Part shown: positions 17,156 through 26,211 of the stretch, piece by piece
Layout of the letters: each line of letters opens with the position of its first letter
How positions within the stretch are numbered: the stretch's first letter is position 1
Program-made: the position numbers and the translations under genes
From: an uncultured Pelagibacteraceae bacterium
Lineage (GTDB): Bacteria > Pseudomonadota > Alphaproteobacteria > Pelagibacterales > Pelagibacteraceae
DNA: 64,000 bases
Direction: 5' to 3'
Assembly: GCA_902601705.1 (NCBI GenBank)
Contig: CACKNV010000004.1
Location: 37,971 to 101,970 of the forward strand
Notes under the pieces: generated by a model
Databases searched by the model: none
Told to the model about the DNA's origin: nothing
What the model saw: the letters and a program-made list of their open reading frames with translations, nothing else

Positions 17156-17285
17156 TTTAACAAAAAAAGTTAAATAACTTGCTTAAAAAAACATTGATAT
17201 TGCTAACTTTTTTTAAATTTTATTAAAATTAAAAAAATTAATAAAAAAATTAAATTTTGAATCTATTTCACAAATTAATTTATGT

Positions 17286-17313
17286 TTGACATGAATCTTT
17301 TAATAATTAATGT
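17286..17313 (+). promoter_or_regulatory. Likely promoter of the hyperbasic peptide gene
   Basis: A perfect TTGACA box at 17286-17291 is followed, 16 bases later, by a weak TAATGT (17308-17313); other A/T hexamers nearby could serve instead. The 208 bases between the acyl-CoA ligase and the peptide gene are otherwise A/T runs with no coding sign. A strong Shine-Dalgarno AAGGGAG follows at 17352-17358. Confidence 0.45.
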
Positions 17314-17363
17314 TTAATTAACAAACGAATCATTAAGATTTGTTTAACAACAAGGGAGAAAAG

Positions 17364-17432
17364 ATGGCTAAAAGAAGAAAAAAAGCTAAGAAAAAGAAAA
17401 AAGCTAAAAAGAGAAGAAGAAAAAGAAGATAG
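17364..17432 (+). CDS. Hyperbasic 22-residue peptide (Lys/Arg/Ala only)
   Basis: After Met the peptide consists only of Lys (11), Arg (7) and Ala (3), beginning MAKRRKKAKKKKK. Real-gene signs are a strong Shine-Dalgarno AAGGGAG six bases upstream of the ATG, a TTGACA promoter box, and a strong intrinsic terminator 15 bases after the stop. It resembles the tails of histone H1-like proteins and may bind DNA or RNA. I know no established family for it. Low-complexity codons (AAA, AGA) alone could give such a run by chance, but the flanking signals argue for an expressed gene. Confidence 0.72.
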   Translation: MAKRRKKAKKKKKAKKRRRKRR

Positions 17433-17446
17433 TTTTCTCTTTTATT

Positions 17447-17487
17447 AAACGCCCTTTTTAACTATTTTAAAAAGGGCGTTTTTTTTA
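17447..17487 (+). terminator. Intrinsic terminator after the hyperbasic peptide gene
   Basis: A perfect 14-base-pair stem, AAACGCCCTTTTTA (17447-17460) with TAAAAAGGGCGTTT (17468-17481), a seven-base loop, and a run of T to 17487. It overlaps the last codons of the convergent carD gene (stop at 17485). It is among the strongest terminators in the window. Confidence 0.92.
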
Positions 17488-18150
17488 TTCTGCACTTTCT
17501 GAAATATTAGTTCTTCCTAAAGCTTTATCCATTTTTTTTTGAACATCGTCTGAACTTATTTTTAGGACTGCTTCGAATTCTGATTTCAGTCTTTCATAGG
17601 CCTTTTCAAATAACTGTCTCTCAGAATAGGACTGATCTGCAATGATATCCGTATTTTTATTTAGGTCTTTTACCACTTCGGCTAATTCATAGATTTTACC
17701 AGAATTAATTTTTTGATCATATTCTTGAGCTCTTCTGCTCCACATAGTCCTTTTAATTTTAGGTTTTGTTTTTAAAATCGAGATACATTTATTAATTTGA
17801 TTTATAGAAGCAATAGGTCTTAATTTTGATTGTTGATTTATAGGAACAGTTAAAGTTAATTTTTCTTTTTCAACTAATATTTTATAAAACTGAATATCTA
17901 TCTCACCAATTTTTGCTTTTTCAATAGCTGTAATTTTACCAACCCCATGTTTTGGGTAAACTACAAAATCTTTCAAATTATAAATTCGCTTTTCAGTAGG
18001 CTGTTTCTTTATTTTTTTTATTTCCGGTTTTTCATCAGTGCCAGGAATAGCACTCTTTTTTTCAGTTATTTTTGAAGGAAGTTTTACTTTTGAACGTAAT
18101 TTTACTTTTTTTATTTTTTTTACTTTTTTCGACTTTTTCTTTTTTGGCAT
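17485..18150 (-). CDS. carD: CarD family RNA polymerase-binding regulator
   Basis: CarD/CdnL proteins bind the RNA polymerase beta subunit and stabilise open promoter complexes. The RNAP-interacting (TRCF-like) domain starts near residue 57 with DFVVYPKHGVGKITAIEK and continues into a helical domain with MWSRRAQEYDQKI. Ahead of it is an unusual tail of about 56 residues very rich in Lys (KKKKSKKVKKIKKVK). The length of 221 is longer than I expect for the family. It lies two bases after fdxA in the alphaproteobacterial order helicase-X-fdxA-carD. Confidence 0.9.
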   Translation of the reverse strand: MPKKKKSKKVKKIKKVKLRSKVKLPSKITEKKSAIPGTDEKPEIKKIKKQPTEKRIYNLKDFVVYPKHGVGKITAIEKAKIGEIDIQFYKILVEKEKLTLTVPINQQSKLRPIASINQINKCISILKTKPKIKRTMWSRRAQEYDQKINSGKIYELAEVVKDLNKNTDIIADQSYSERQLFEKAYERLKSEFEAVLKISSDDVQKKMDKALGRTNISESAE

Positions 18151-18152
18151 AT

Positions 18153-18494
18153 TTATTTTCCAGGTTTTTCTGAAAAGTATTTATCATACTTATCTTTTAT
18201 ATTTCTATATTTTTCATGTTCTTCCATAGGCTCTTTTTTTTTTGTGATATTAGGCCATATTGCAGAAAACTTTTTATTAAGCAACAACCATTTCTCTATG
18301 TCTTTTACGCTTTCGTCTGTATCAGCTTTTATTGCATCTAATGGACACTCGGGTTCACAAACTCCACAATCAATACATTCATCAGGATTGATTGCTAAAA
18401 AATTTTCTCCCTCATAAAAACAGTCTACAGGACAAACCTCTACACAGTCAGTTAGTTTACATTTTATACATTCATCTTTTACAATATAAGTCAT
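18153..18494 (-). CDS. fdxA: Ferredoxin FdxA (7Fe-8S type)
   Basis: Small electron carrier with one 3Fe-4S and one 4Fe-4S cluster. Cysteines lie at 9, 12, 17, 21, 25 and at 40, 43, 46, 50, with the CxxCxxCxxxCP pattern in [13 protein letters not shown]. The length of 113 is typical of the alphaproteobacterial FdxA family with a helical C-terminus. Its start overlaps the TerB-like gene by four bases and it precedes carD by two. Confidence 0.94.
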   Translation of the reverse strand: MTYIVKDECIKCKLTDCVEVCPVDCFYEGENFLAINPDECIDCGVCEPECPLDAIKADTDESVKDIEKWLLLNKKFSAIWPNITKKKEPMEEHEKYRNIKDKYDKYFSEKPGK

Positions 18495-18880
18495 TTGTTA
18501 TTCATTATTTGAAGTTTGATTTCTGCACTCTCTTTGTCAGGAAAATATATGAGCCCGCATATTCTGCGCATCAAATTAGACTCGTATTGATCAACAGTGT
18601 TATCTGAAATAATTACTTTCCAAAGGTGAGCAATAATATCTTTTTTAATTTCTAAAGATTTTTGTTTTATAATATTGGTGTAATTTAAAAGTTGATTTGA
18701 GTTTCTTTCTATTTCTTCAGCTTTTTTTAATATTTCATTAGAATCATCAGTTTCTAAATATGATTTAATAAAATCTTTAACCAACTCTTTCTCATGACTT
18801 GAATAGATCTCGTCTATATTTGCGGCATGCACAAGTAATGCAGAAATTCCGATTACACTCTCTTTATCTAATTTTTTCAT
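18491..18880 (-). CDS. TerB-like helical protein
   Basis: A 129-residue all-helical cytosolic protein. The pattern [20 protein letters not shown] near the N-terminus and [19 protein letters not shown] near the C-terminus matches the TerB/DjlA-type acidic metal-site fold (paired Asp/Glu on helices). TerB members are linked to metal or tellurite stress, but this stand-alone type has no known role. It sits between the helicase and fdxA, where many alphaproteobacteria carry an S4 RNA-binding protein. Directly abuts the helicase gene. Confidence 0.72.
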   Translation of the reverse strand: MKKLDKESVIGISALLVHAANIDEIYSSHEKELVKDFIKSYLETDDSNEILKKAEEIERNSNQLLNYTNIIKQKSLEIKKDIIAHLWKVIISDNTVDQYESNLMRRICGLIYFPDKESAEIKLQIMNNK

Positions 18881-21346
18881 TTATTTAATATTTAAAGAGA
18901 GAAGCTTATTAAATGGATTTTCTTTTTTGTCAAATCGTATTATTTTCTCTCTTTTCTTTTTTTCGCCTTTAAAAATGTAAGTATCTAAAGCCTTATCCTT
19001 TTTATAATTCATATAAGTCATAAGTTTATAAAAATTTTCCTTAGAGCAACCTACTAGATTCATCATTTCGGCATTAATTTTAAATTTTTTATCTTTTGTA
19101 TTTTCAATAATTTTAAGAAATAATTTTTCTAAAATATCTATTCTGACAAAAAATTCTCTAAATTTTTCAAAACCGCATAACAAAAGAAAATTTTTATTAA
19201 AAGTGTTTCCAATTAAAAAATTTAATCCTGATTTGGGGATTATATTCTTATCGGATAAATTATTAAATATTTTCCATAAACCAATCCTAAACTCGACTGC
19301 TTTTGGTTTAAGCATCTTAGGTAAATAAATATGATATCTTCCAATTTTTATACCCATCCCCCATAATTTTTTTCTTTCCTCGCTAGGGATTAATTTGACA
19401 ATCTTATTTACCTCACTTCTTTTGACCACTCCATTATTCTCATATAGCTGAAATAATAACCCTCTTAAGTATTGATTGGATATTTTATGTTTATTTAATT
19501 TGATTAAATCACCTAATACGACATTTATGTGATTTGATAACCATTTATTTAAAAATATAATTAATTTTGATTTAGACTCTGCGTTTAATGATTCATCAGA
19601 AATGATATCAATATCTGGACTTAAATAATCATTTCCCTTTTTCAATCTTGCTATTGGATTATTTTTCCAAATAATTTTTCCAGAGTTATCAAGCTCAATT
19701 TCAGCTTTAGTTAAAATTTCATTAACTCTTTTAACCAATTCTTCTTCTACACCTTTTCTGGCTGCTTTTTTAATTGATTTAATGTCAGTATCTAGTGTTT
19801 TAGAGGTAACCTCGATTAAAAATTTTAGGCCTTTAAGTTCACCTACTAACTGTCCATCAATAAAAATTTTGTTTTCATTATTTATTTCAGTATTTAAAAT
19901 AAGGTCTTGTTTAAGACTTCTTGATAAAATGCTGATTTTTTTGTCAATAAAACTTTTTGTTAATTCATCATGAAGTTTATCCGATAGCTTATCTTCTATA
20001 CTTTTAGTTAGTTGAACCCAATAATCTGAGTTTTCTACCCAATTTTTTTTGTTTGCAACGTAGGACCAAGTTCTAACATTTGAAAGTCTGTGAGATAATA
20101 AATCTACATTACCGTGATCTTTCTCTAAACCTTTTAATTGTTCTTTCATAAATGAGCTTGGTATCCTCTTTTTTCGAGTAGATAAGAATTGAAATACTTT
20201 ATCAATAATATTTATGTGTTGACCGTATGCTTTCTTTTCAAAATCCGGTATTTGACAACATTCCCATAACAACTCTAAATTTTGATGATAAATAATATTG
20301 TTTGCTCCTTTTTTTAAGAAAAATCTTAAAACACTTTCATCAAGTGAGTCATTAGTTCTTAAAAGATTTTTTCTAGGTGGTCTTAGTTCTAATGTAGCAA
20401 TCAAATTTTTAGGATTTTTAAAGTCTAATTTGGAATTTCTCCAATAAATTGATTTAGTCTCTGGTAATTGATGTTTTTCAATCTTTTCTATTTCATCCGA
20501 ATTCAAAGTTTCACAATCTCCTGTAGTACCAAATCCACCATCATTTTTATATCTACCAGCACGACCTGCTATTTGAGACATTTCAATAAGATTAAGTCTT
20601 CTAGTTTTTTTTCCATCAAATTTTTTTAAATTTGAAAAATAAATTTCATTAATATCCATATTCAAACCCATACCTATAGCATCAGTTGCTATTAAATAGT
20701 CTACATCTCCTGATTGATATAAGCCAACTTGTGAATTTCTAGTTTTTGGGCTTAATGATCCCATTATTACAGCGGCTCCACCTTTTTGTCTTCTAACAAG
20801 TTCTGCAATCGCATAAACTTCCTCAATAGAAAAAGCTATAATTGCAACCTTACGCTCTAGTCTAGATATCTTTTTAATACCCGAGTAACTTAATTTTGAG
20901 TATCTTTCTTTATTTTCGAAATCAACATTGTCAACTAATTCTTTGATAATGTTAGCCATAACTTGAGAGCCAAGAAACATAGTTAACTTCTTTCCACGCG
21001 ACTCCAATAATCGCTCAGTGAAAATATGGCCTCTTTCTCTATCTGCACACATTTGTATTTCATCAATTGCTATAAAATCTACTATTTTATCTTTAGGCAT
21101 AGACTCCACAGTACAAATAAAATAACTGGCTGTGCTTGGGATAATTTTTTCCTCCCCTGTTATCAAGGCAACTTTATCTACTCCAACTTTAATTACACAT
21201 TTATCGTATACTTCTCTTGCAAGAAGCCTTAATGGTAAACCAAAAATACCAGTTTCAAATTCCAACATTTTTTCAATAGCCACATAAGTCTTTCCAGTAT
21301 TTGTTGGTCCTAATAGTGCTATGATTTTTGAAGAATAAGCATTCAT
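18881..21346 (-). CDS. SUV3-type ATP-dependent RNA/DNA helicase
   Basis: Superfamily 2 helicase related to mitochondrial SUV3. Walker A GPTNTGKT is at residues 13-20 and the Walker B box reads DEIQ. Motifs in the second RecA domain are TDAIGMGLNM and QIAGRAGR. The long C-terminal half (about 350-821) is Lys-rich and has no motif I can name. SUV3 unwinds RNA for degradation in mitochondria; the bacterial role is less clear. It heads the leftward cluster helicase-terB-fdxA-carD. Confidence 0.88.
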   Translation of the reverse strand: MNAYSSKIIALLGPTNTGKTYVAIEKMLEFETGIFGLPLRLLAREVYDKCVIKVGVDKVALITGEEKIIPSTASYFICTVESMPKDKIVDFIAIDEIQMCADRERGHIFTERLLESRGKKLTMFLGSQVMANIIKELVDNVDFENKERYSKLSYSGIKKISRLERKVAIIAFSIEEVYAIAELVRRQKGGAAVIMGSLSPKTRNSQVGLYQSGDVDYLIATDAIGMGLNMDINEIYFSNLKKFDGKKTRRLNLIEMSQIAGRAGRYKNDGGFGTTGDCETLNSDEIEKIEKHQLPETKSIYWRNSKLDFKNPKNLIATLELRPPRKNLLRTNDSLDESVLRFFLKKGANNIIYHQNLELLWECCQIPDFEKKAYGQHINIIDKVFQFLSTRKKRIPSSFMKEQLKGLEKDHGNVDLLSHRLSNVRTWSYVANKKNWVENSDYWVQLTKSIEDKLSDKLHDELTKSFIDKKISILSRSLKQDLILNTEINNENKIFIDGQLVGELKGLKFLIEVTSKTLDTDIKSIKKAARKGVEEELVKRVNEILTKAEIELDNSGKIIWKNNPIARLKKGNDYLSPDIDIISDESLNAESKSKLIIFLNKWLSNHINVVLGDLIKLNKHKISNQYLRGLLFQLYENNGVVKRSEVNKIVKLIPSEERKKLWGMGIKIGRYHIYLPKMLKPKAVEFRIGLWKIFNNLSDKNIIPKSGLNFLIGNTFNKNFLLLCGFEKFREFFVRIDILEKLFLKIIENTKDKKFKINAEMMNLVGCSKENFYKLMTYMNYKKDKALDTYIFKGEKKKREKIIRFDKKENPFNKLLSLNIK

Positions 21347-21502
21347 ATTTGTGTTAGATAATTTTTTTTATACTATATGTAGATCAAAGTTGAGAACAAA
21401 ATAGGATTAAAACATGACCGAATCGTTTTGTCAAATGTTCCGATTTTATAATTGATTTGACTTATAATACTTGGTCCCCGTATAGGTAATTTAAAGTTAA
21501 AA

Positions 21503-22741
21503 ATGTCATCTAAAGTAAAAAAGAAAATTTTAAAGTTAAAAGAGTCATCTACGCTAGTCATAAACGAAAAGTCCAAAGAACTTATATCAAAAGGAAAAAA
21601 AGTATATCAATTTGGTTTTGGTCAATCCCCGTTCCCAGTGCCTGAAAAAATAGTAGAAGCACTTAAAAAAAATGCTCATAGAAAAGAATACTTACCAATT
21701 CAAGGATTATCTGGATTAAGAGAAAATATTTCAAAATATCTACTAAAGAGAACAGGTAATGATTATCCTAAAGAAAATATTTTAATTACACCTGGGTCAA
21801 AGGAAGCAATGTTATTAATACATATTGCTTTTAATGGAGAAATTATAATTCCAGCGCCTGGTTGGGTTTCTTATGAACCTCAAGCAGAAATAGGCTCGAA
21901 CAAAGTCCACTGGCTGGAAACTACAAGAGAAAATAATTGGTTTCCCACAGCAAAAGAACTTGAAAAGAAAATTAAACTAGTAGGAAAAAACAAAAATTTA
22001 ATTCTAATTCTTAATTCTCCAAATAACCCCTCAGGTACAACTTGTAATAATATGGAAGAGTTAGCTAAAGTAGCAAAAAAAAATAAAATTTTGATTTTGT
22101 CAGATGAAATTTATACTGACCTTACTTTTTCAAATAAATACAATTCGATTTCAAAATTTTATCCTGAATTAACTTTTATAACTGGAGGTTTGAGTAAATG
22201 GTGCGGAGCTGGGGGTTGGAGATTAGGTTTTTTAGCTGTACCAAAAAAGCTAACTGAATTTTTAAAAAGCTTAAAATCTCTTGCAAGTGAATCTTATTCA
22301 ACAGTCAATACACCTACACAGTATGCGTCTGTAGAAGCTTATGCTCAAGATCATGACCTTTACAAACTTAAGGTTAGAGCAATTTTAAAAGCAGTAGGTA
22401 AATATGTTTACAATAATCTTAAATCAAATAAGATATTAATATCTCCTCCTCAAGGAGCATTTTATTTAATGCCAGAATTTAAAAATAAAAAATACAAAAC
22501 TTCTGCTAAGTTATGTGAAGCAATTCTAAATGAAACTGGAGTAGCAATGTTACCGGGCTCAGACTTCGGTTTTTCACCAAAAAAAATGCTAACAAGATTA
22601 AGCTATACTGATTTTGATGGATTAGAGTTTTTTAAAAACGTAACTAATTGCAAGATGGTAGATGATGAAATGATTAAAAAGTATGCCCCAAATGTAGTTG
22701 AAGGCATAAATAAATTATCAAATTGGGCCAAAAATTTATAA
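21503..22741 (+). CDS. Class I/II pyridoxal-phosphate aminotransferase
   Basis: Fold-type I aminotransferase, AspC-like, 412 residues. NSPNNPSGTTC carries the phosphate-contact Asn, SDEIYTDLTF the PLP Asp, and the lysine lies in TGGLSKWCGAGGWRLGF. The Trp-rich LSKWCGAGGWR pattern resembles a branch of aspartate/aromatic aminotransferases often annotated only as aminotransferase. The substrate is not certain. It stands alone, 64 bases ahead of the TAXI transporter genes. Confidence 0.85.
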   Translation: MSSKVKKKILKLKESSTLVINEKSKELISKGKKVYQFGFGQSPFPVPEKIVEALKKNAHRKEYLPIQGLSGLRENISKYLLKRTGNDYPKENILITPGSKEAMLLIHIAFNGEIIIPAPGWVSYEPQAEIGSNKVHWLETTRENNWFPTAKELEKKIKLVGKNKNLILILNSPNNPSGTTCNNMEELAKVAKKNKILILSDEIYTDLTFSNKYNSISKFYPELTFITGGLSKWCGAGGWRLGFLAVPKKLTEFLKSLKSLASESYSTVNTPTQYASVEAYAQDHDLYKLKVRAILKAVGKYVYNNLKSNKILISPPQGAFYLMPEFKNKKYKTSAKLCEAILNETGVAMLPGSDFGFSPKKMLTRLSYTDFDGLEFFKNVTNCKMVDDEMIKKYAPNVVEGINKLSNWAKNL

Positions 22742-22749
22742 GATTCTCT

Positions 22750-22778
22750 TTGACCTCCATTCAATAACATAGTTAAAT
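22750..22778 (+). promoter_or_regulatory. Promoter of the TAXI-TRAP binding protein gene
   Basis: TTGACC (22750-22755), a 17-base spacer and TTAAAT (22773-22778). A strong Shine-Dalgarno AAGAGGAG at 22792-22799 precedes the ATG at 22805. Such a good ribosome site is uncommon among the genes of this window and fits high expression of a periplasmic binding protein. Confidence 0.6.
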
Positions 22779-22804
22779 TCATCATTATAACAAGAGGAGT
22801 ACAC

Positions 22805-23809
22805 ATGAAAAAAATGACGTCATTGATTTCTGCGGTACTAGTAATGTTTGCTTTTTCAAGCCCTATTACTTCAATCGCAAAATCAGCAGAGTTCTTTACA
22901 ATAGGAACTGGTGGACCTACAGGAGTATATTTCCAAACAGGTAACGCTATATGCAAAATGTTACACAAGTCAGCAATTAGTGCTGATCACGGTAGAAAAA
23001 AAGGTACAGCTAAAGCTTATAGATGTACTGCACCTTCAACAGGTGGTTCTAACTACAATATTGGACAAATCAAAGATGGTGAGTTTCAATTTGGTGTTGC
23101 TCAGTCAGACTGGCAGTACCATGCTTACAACGGTTCAAGCAAATGGGAAGGAAAACAGTTTAGTAATTTAAGAGCTGTATTTTCTGTTCACAACGAACCT
23201 TTCCAAATTTGGGCAAGTAAAAAATCTGGAATTAAAAATTTCAAAGGCCTAAAAGGGAAAACAGTAAACATAGGTAACCCAGGTTCTGGTCAAAGAGGAA
23301 CTATGGAAGAACTTATGAAAGCAATGGGAGCAGATATGAGTATGTTCAAAGCAACTACTGAACTTACTTCTTCTGAGCAAGTGAAAGCTCTTTGTGATGG
23401 TAAAATAGATGCATTCGGGTATTCAGTTGGATTCCCTAATGGTGCTATGGAACAAGCAGCTACTTGTAAGGCTAAAGCAAGCCCAATCAACTTAACTGGT
23501 GCGCCGGTTCAAGGATTAATTGATGGTGCTGATTATTATGCAAAAGCTGTAATTCCAAAAGGAACTTATTCTAATCAGAAAAAAGATGCTACAACGTTTG
23601 GTGTAAAAGCTACAGTTGTTACAAGCGCAGATGTTTCTGAAGAACTTGTATACTTAGTAACAAAAGCGGTTATGGAAAACTTTGATGACTTCAGAGCTCA
23701 ACATCCTGCTTTTGGACCTCTGGAAAAGAAAAACATGATAGCTGATGGTTTATCGGCTCCATTACATCCAGGAGCAATTAAGTACTACAAAGAAGCTGGA
23801 TTAATGTAA
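22805..23809 (+). CDS. TAXI-family TRAP transporter solute-binding protein
   Basis: Periplasmic binding protein of a TRAP uptake system. Signal peptide 1-28 with a cleavage-like AKSA. The mature start is EFFTIGTGGPTGVYFQTGNAI, the TAXI-family signature, followed by the ligand-site regions TGGSNYN and VAQSDWQYHAY. The length of 334 is typical. It has its own promoter, a strong ribosome site and a terminator right after, so it can be made in excess over the membrane subunit. The ligand is unknown. Confidence 0.92.
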   Translation: MKKMTSLISAVLVMFAFSSPITSIAKSAEFFTIGTGGPTGVYFQTGNAICKMLHKSAISADHGRKKGTAKAYRCTAPSTGGSNYNIGQIKDGEFQFGVAQSDWQYHAYNGSSKWEGKQFSNLRAVFSVHNEPFQIWASKKSGIKNFKGLKGKTVNIGNPGSGQRGTMEELMKAMGADMSMFKATTELTSSEQVKALCDGKIDAFGYSVGFPNGAMEQAATCKAKASPINLTGAPVQGLIDGADYYAKAVIPKGTYSNQKKDATTFGVKATVVTSADVSEELVYLVTKAVMENFDDFRAQHPAFGPLEKKNMIADGLSAPLHPGAIKYYKEAGLM

Positions 23810-23829
23810 TTCAACTTTTTAGTTTAATC

Positions 23830-23864
23830 AAAAAAGGCCCAATATTTTTTGGGCCTTTTTTTTT
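23830..23864 (+). terminator. Intrinsic terminator between TAXI binding protein and permease genes
   Basis: AAAAAGGCCCAA (23831-23842) pairs with TTGGGCCTTTTT (23849-23860) around a six-base loop and runs into more T. It lies between the binding-protein gene and the permease gene, so partial read-through probably sets their ratio. Confidence 0.88.
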
Positions 23865-23886
23865 AGAATAATGTATCTTAAGTGAA

Positions 23887-26211
23887 ATGAATCAATCTAT
23901 TCAAAGTAAGATTAAAGACAAAATTCAAGAAGATATTTCTCCTACTCGAAATTTATCTGGCATACATTTAAAAATAGTTTTTGGGATAGCTATTCTCTGG
24001 ACATTATTTCAGCTTTGGTATGCTTCTCCTTTTCCTTTTTGGTTTAACTTTGGAATGTTCAAAGGTTTACCTGCTCGTGCAATACATCTAGGTTTCGCAC
24101 TTACACTTACATTTTTAATTTTTCCTATTGTACGAGGTAAGAAAATATCAGTTTTTGATATTCTTATAAGTATTGTCGCTGCATTCTGTTGTCTTTATAT
24201 TTATTTTTTTTATGATGATCTTGTTAATAGGGGTGGGATACTTTTAGTTAAAGAGATATTCGGATTTAAAGTTCCTGTAGAGCTTATTATTGGGGCAACA
24301 GGTATTTTAATACTTTTAGAGGCCACAAGAAGAGCTATCGGATTACCATTAGTAATAATTGCTATCTGTTTTCTTTTATTTTCTTATTTTGGTAAATATG
24401 CTCCAGAAATTATTTCTCACGGTGGTCTATCTGTTAAAAGACTAGTTGGTTTTCAATGGTTTGATCAAGAAGCTATTTTTGGAATACCTATAGGTGTATC
24501 TGTTGATTTCATATTTTTATTTGTTCTATTTGGAGCTTTATTAGAAACTGCAGGTGGAGGAAAATATTTTTTAGATTTAGCTTTTGCAATGGTAGGTAAG
24601 ATGCGAGGAGGGCCAGCTAAAGCTGCTATTTTAGGATCTGGGATGACCGGTATGATTTCAGGTTCTTCTATTGCAAATACTGTTACTACCGGAACTTTTA
24701 CAATTCCTATAATGAAAAAAACTGGGTTTTCTCAAGAGAAAGCAGGAGCAATTGAAGTTTCATCATCTGTAAATGGTCAAATTATGCCACCAGTTATGGG
24801 AGCCGCAGCTTTTGTAATGGCAAGTTTTATCGGTGTTACTTATTTTGAAGTTGTTAAACATGCTTTTTTACCAGCTATCATTTCATACATTGCATTATTT
24901 TATATATCCCATCTAGAGGCTCTTAAATTAGGACTTAAAGGAATGGATGATGCAGACGTTCCTCATCTTAAGAGAACTTTCTTATCTGGGCTACATTTTT
25001 TAATACCAATTTTTGTTCTAATTTTTCTACTTGTTTACATGAGATATACAGCAGGTTTTTCAATTTTTTACGCAACCATTTCTTTGATCCTAGTGAATTT
25101 GATAAATCGTATAATTAAAAACTCAGATTTTAAAACTGGCTTAATCGAATGGTGGAACCAAACTATTGTTGGACTTCAAAAAGGAGCGATTAACATGGTG
25201 GGAGTTGGTATAGCTATCGCTACTGCAGGTATAATTGTAGGAGCAGTTGGATCTACAGGACTTAGCACAAATTTAATTATAGTCATTGAGACAATAGCAA
25301 GAGATAATGTAATTATATTAATTTTATTAACTATTATTCTTTGTTTACTTCTTGGAATGGGTCTTCCTACAACTGCAAACTATGTTGTAGTGGCTTCATT
25401 AATGGCTACAGTTTTAGTTGACGTTGGAAATGCTTCTGGATTTATTTTTCCATTAATCGCGGTTCACTTATTTGTATTTTACTTTGGATTGATGGCCGAT
25501 GTTACACCTCCTGTTGGTTTAGCATCATATGCAGCAGCAGCAATTTCTGGTGGCGATCCTTTAAGAACAGGGCTTCAAGCTATTTGGTATAGTTTGAGAA
25601 CAGGAATTTTACCCATAGTCTTTTTATTTAATCATGAGCTTTTATTAATAGGTGTAGGTAGTATCTGGCAGGCCTTATTGGTAATAGCTACTTCATTAAT
25701 AGGTATTTTAGTTTTCACTGCAGCAACACAACAATGGTTCATAAATAAATTAAGGTGGTACGAGACTATAGCTTTCTTAATAATATCTTTATCTTTTTTA
25801 GCTCCAGATTATGTATTAGGTAAATTCTATCCAAAATTTAATGAGCAAAATCTTTCAGCAGAAAGCATTCAAAATTTATCTTTTGATCCCTCAAAAGAAG
25901 TTCATATAAAAGTCACACGAGCTACTGAATATGGAGAAAGATATAAACTATTTGTTATTGATAAAGGTAAATTTGAAAATAATTATAATTTAGAAGAATA
26001 TGGAGTGACATTAGTGGATCAGAATGATCAACTCACTGTAGATAAATTAAATTGGAAAGGTGAGGCAAAAAAATCTGGTATTCAAATGGGTGACATCATA
26101 AGTAATTTCAAAATCGAAAACCCAGAAAGACCTAATAAAGCTATTGTTTACCCTTTTGCTCTTATTTTTTTATTTATAGTTGGTTATTTAAATTACAGAA
26201 GAAAAACTTAA
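23887..26211 (+). CDS. TRAP transporter fused permease (DctQM type) with DUF3394 tail
   Basis: Membrane subunit of the TAXI-TRAP importer, 774 residues. The N-terminal four helices (about 30-150) correspond to DctQ and the large DctM part follows with GSGMTGMISGSSIANTVTTG and the repeated GMGLPTTANYVV. After the last DctM helix (near 660) a soluble segment of about 100 residues ending in one more helix matches the DUF3394 tail seen on such fused permeases. It has 20-odd predicted helices in total. It follows the binding-protein gene after a terminator. The 3' end overlaps the convergent thioesterase by four bases. Confidence 0.91.
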   Translation: MNQSIQSKIKDKIQEDISPTRNLSGIHLKIVFGIAILWTLFQLWYASPFPFWFNFGMFKGLPARAIHLGFALTLTFLIFPIVRGKKISVFDILISIVAAFCCLYIYFFYDDLVNRGGILLVKEIFGFKVPVELIIGATGILILLEATRRAIGLPLVIIAICFLLFSYFGKYAPEIISHGGLSVKRLVGFQWFDQEAIFGIPIGVSVDFIFLFVLFGALLETAGGGKYFLDLAFAMVGKMRGGPAKAAILGSGMTGMISGSSIANTVTTGTFTIPIMKKTGFSQEKAGAIEVSSSVNGQIMPPVMGAAAFVMASFIGVTYFEVVKHAFLPAIISYIALFYISHLEALKLGLKGMDDADVPHLKRTFLSGLHFLIPIFVLIFLLVYMRYTAGFSIFYATISLILVNLINRIIKNSDFKTGLIEWWNQTIVGLQKGAINMVGVGIAIATAGIIVGAVGSTGLSTNLIIVIETIARDNVIILILLTIILCLLLGMGLPTTANYVVVASLMATVLVDVGNASGFIFPLIAVHLFVFYFGLMADVTPPVGLASYAAAAISGGDPLRTGLQAIWYSLRTGILPIVFLFNHELLLIGVGSIWQALLVIATSLIGILVFTAATQQWFINKLRWYETIAFLIISLSFLAPDYVLGKFYPKFNEQNLSAESIQNLSFDPSKEVHIKVTRATEYGERYKLFVIDKGKFENNYNLEEYGVTLVDQNDQLTVDKLNWKGEAKKSGIQMGDIISNFKIENPERPNKAIVYPFALIFLFIVGYLNYRRKT

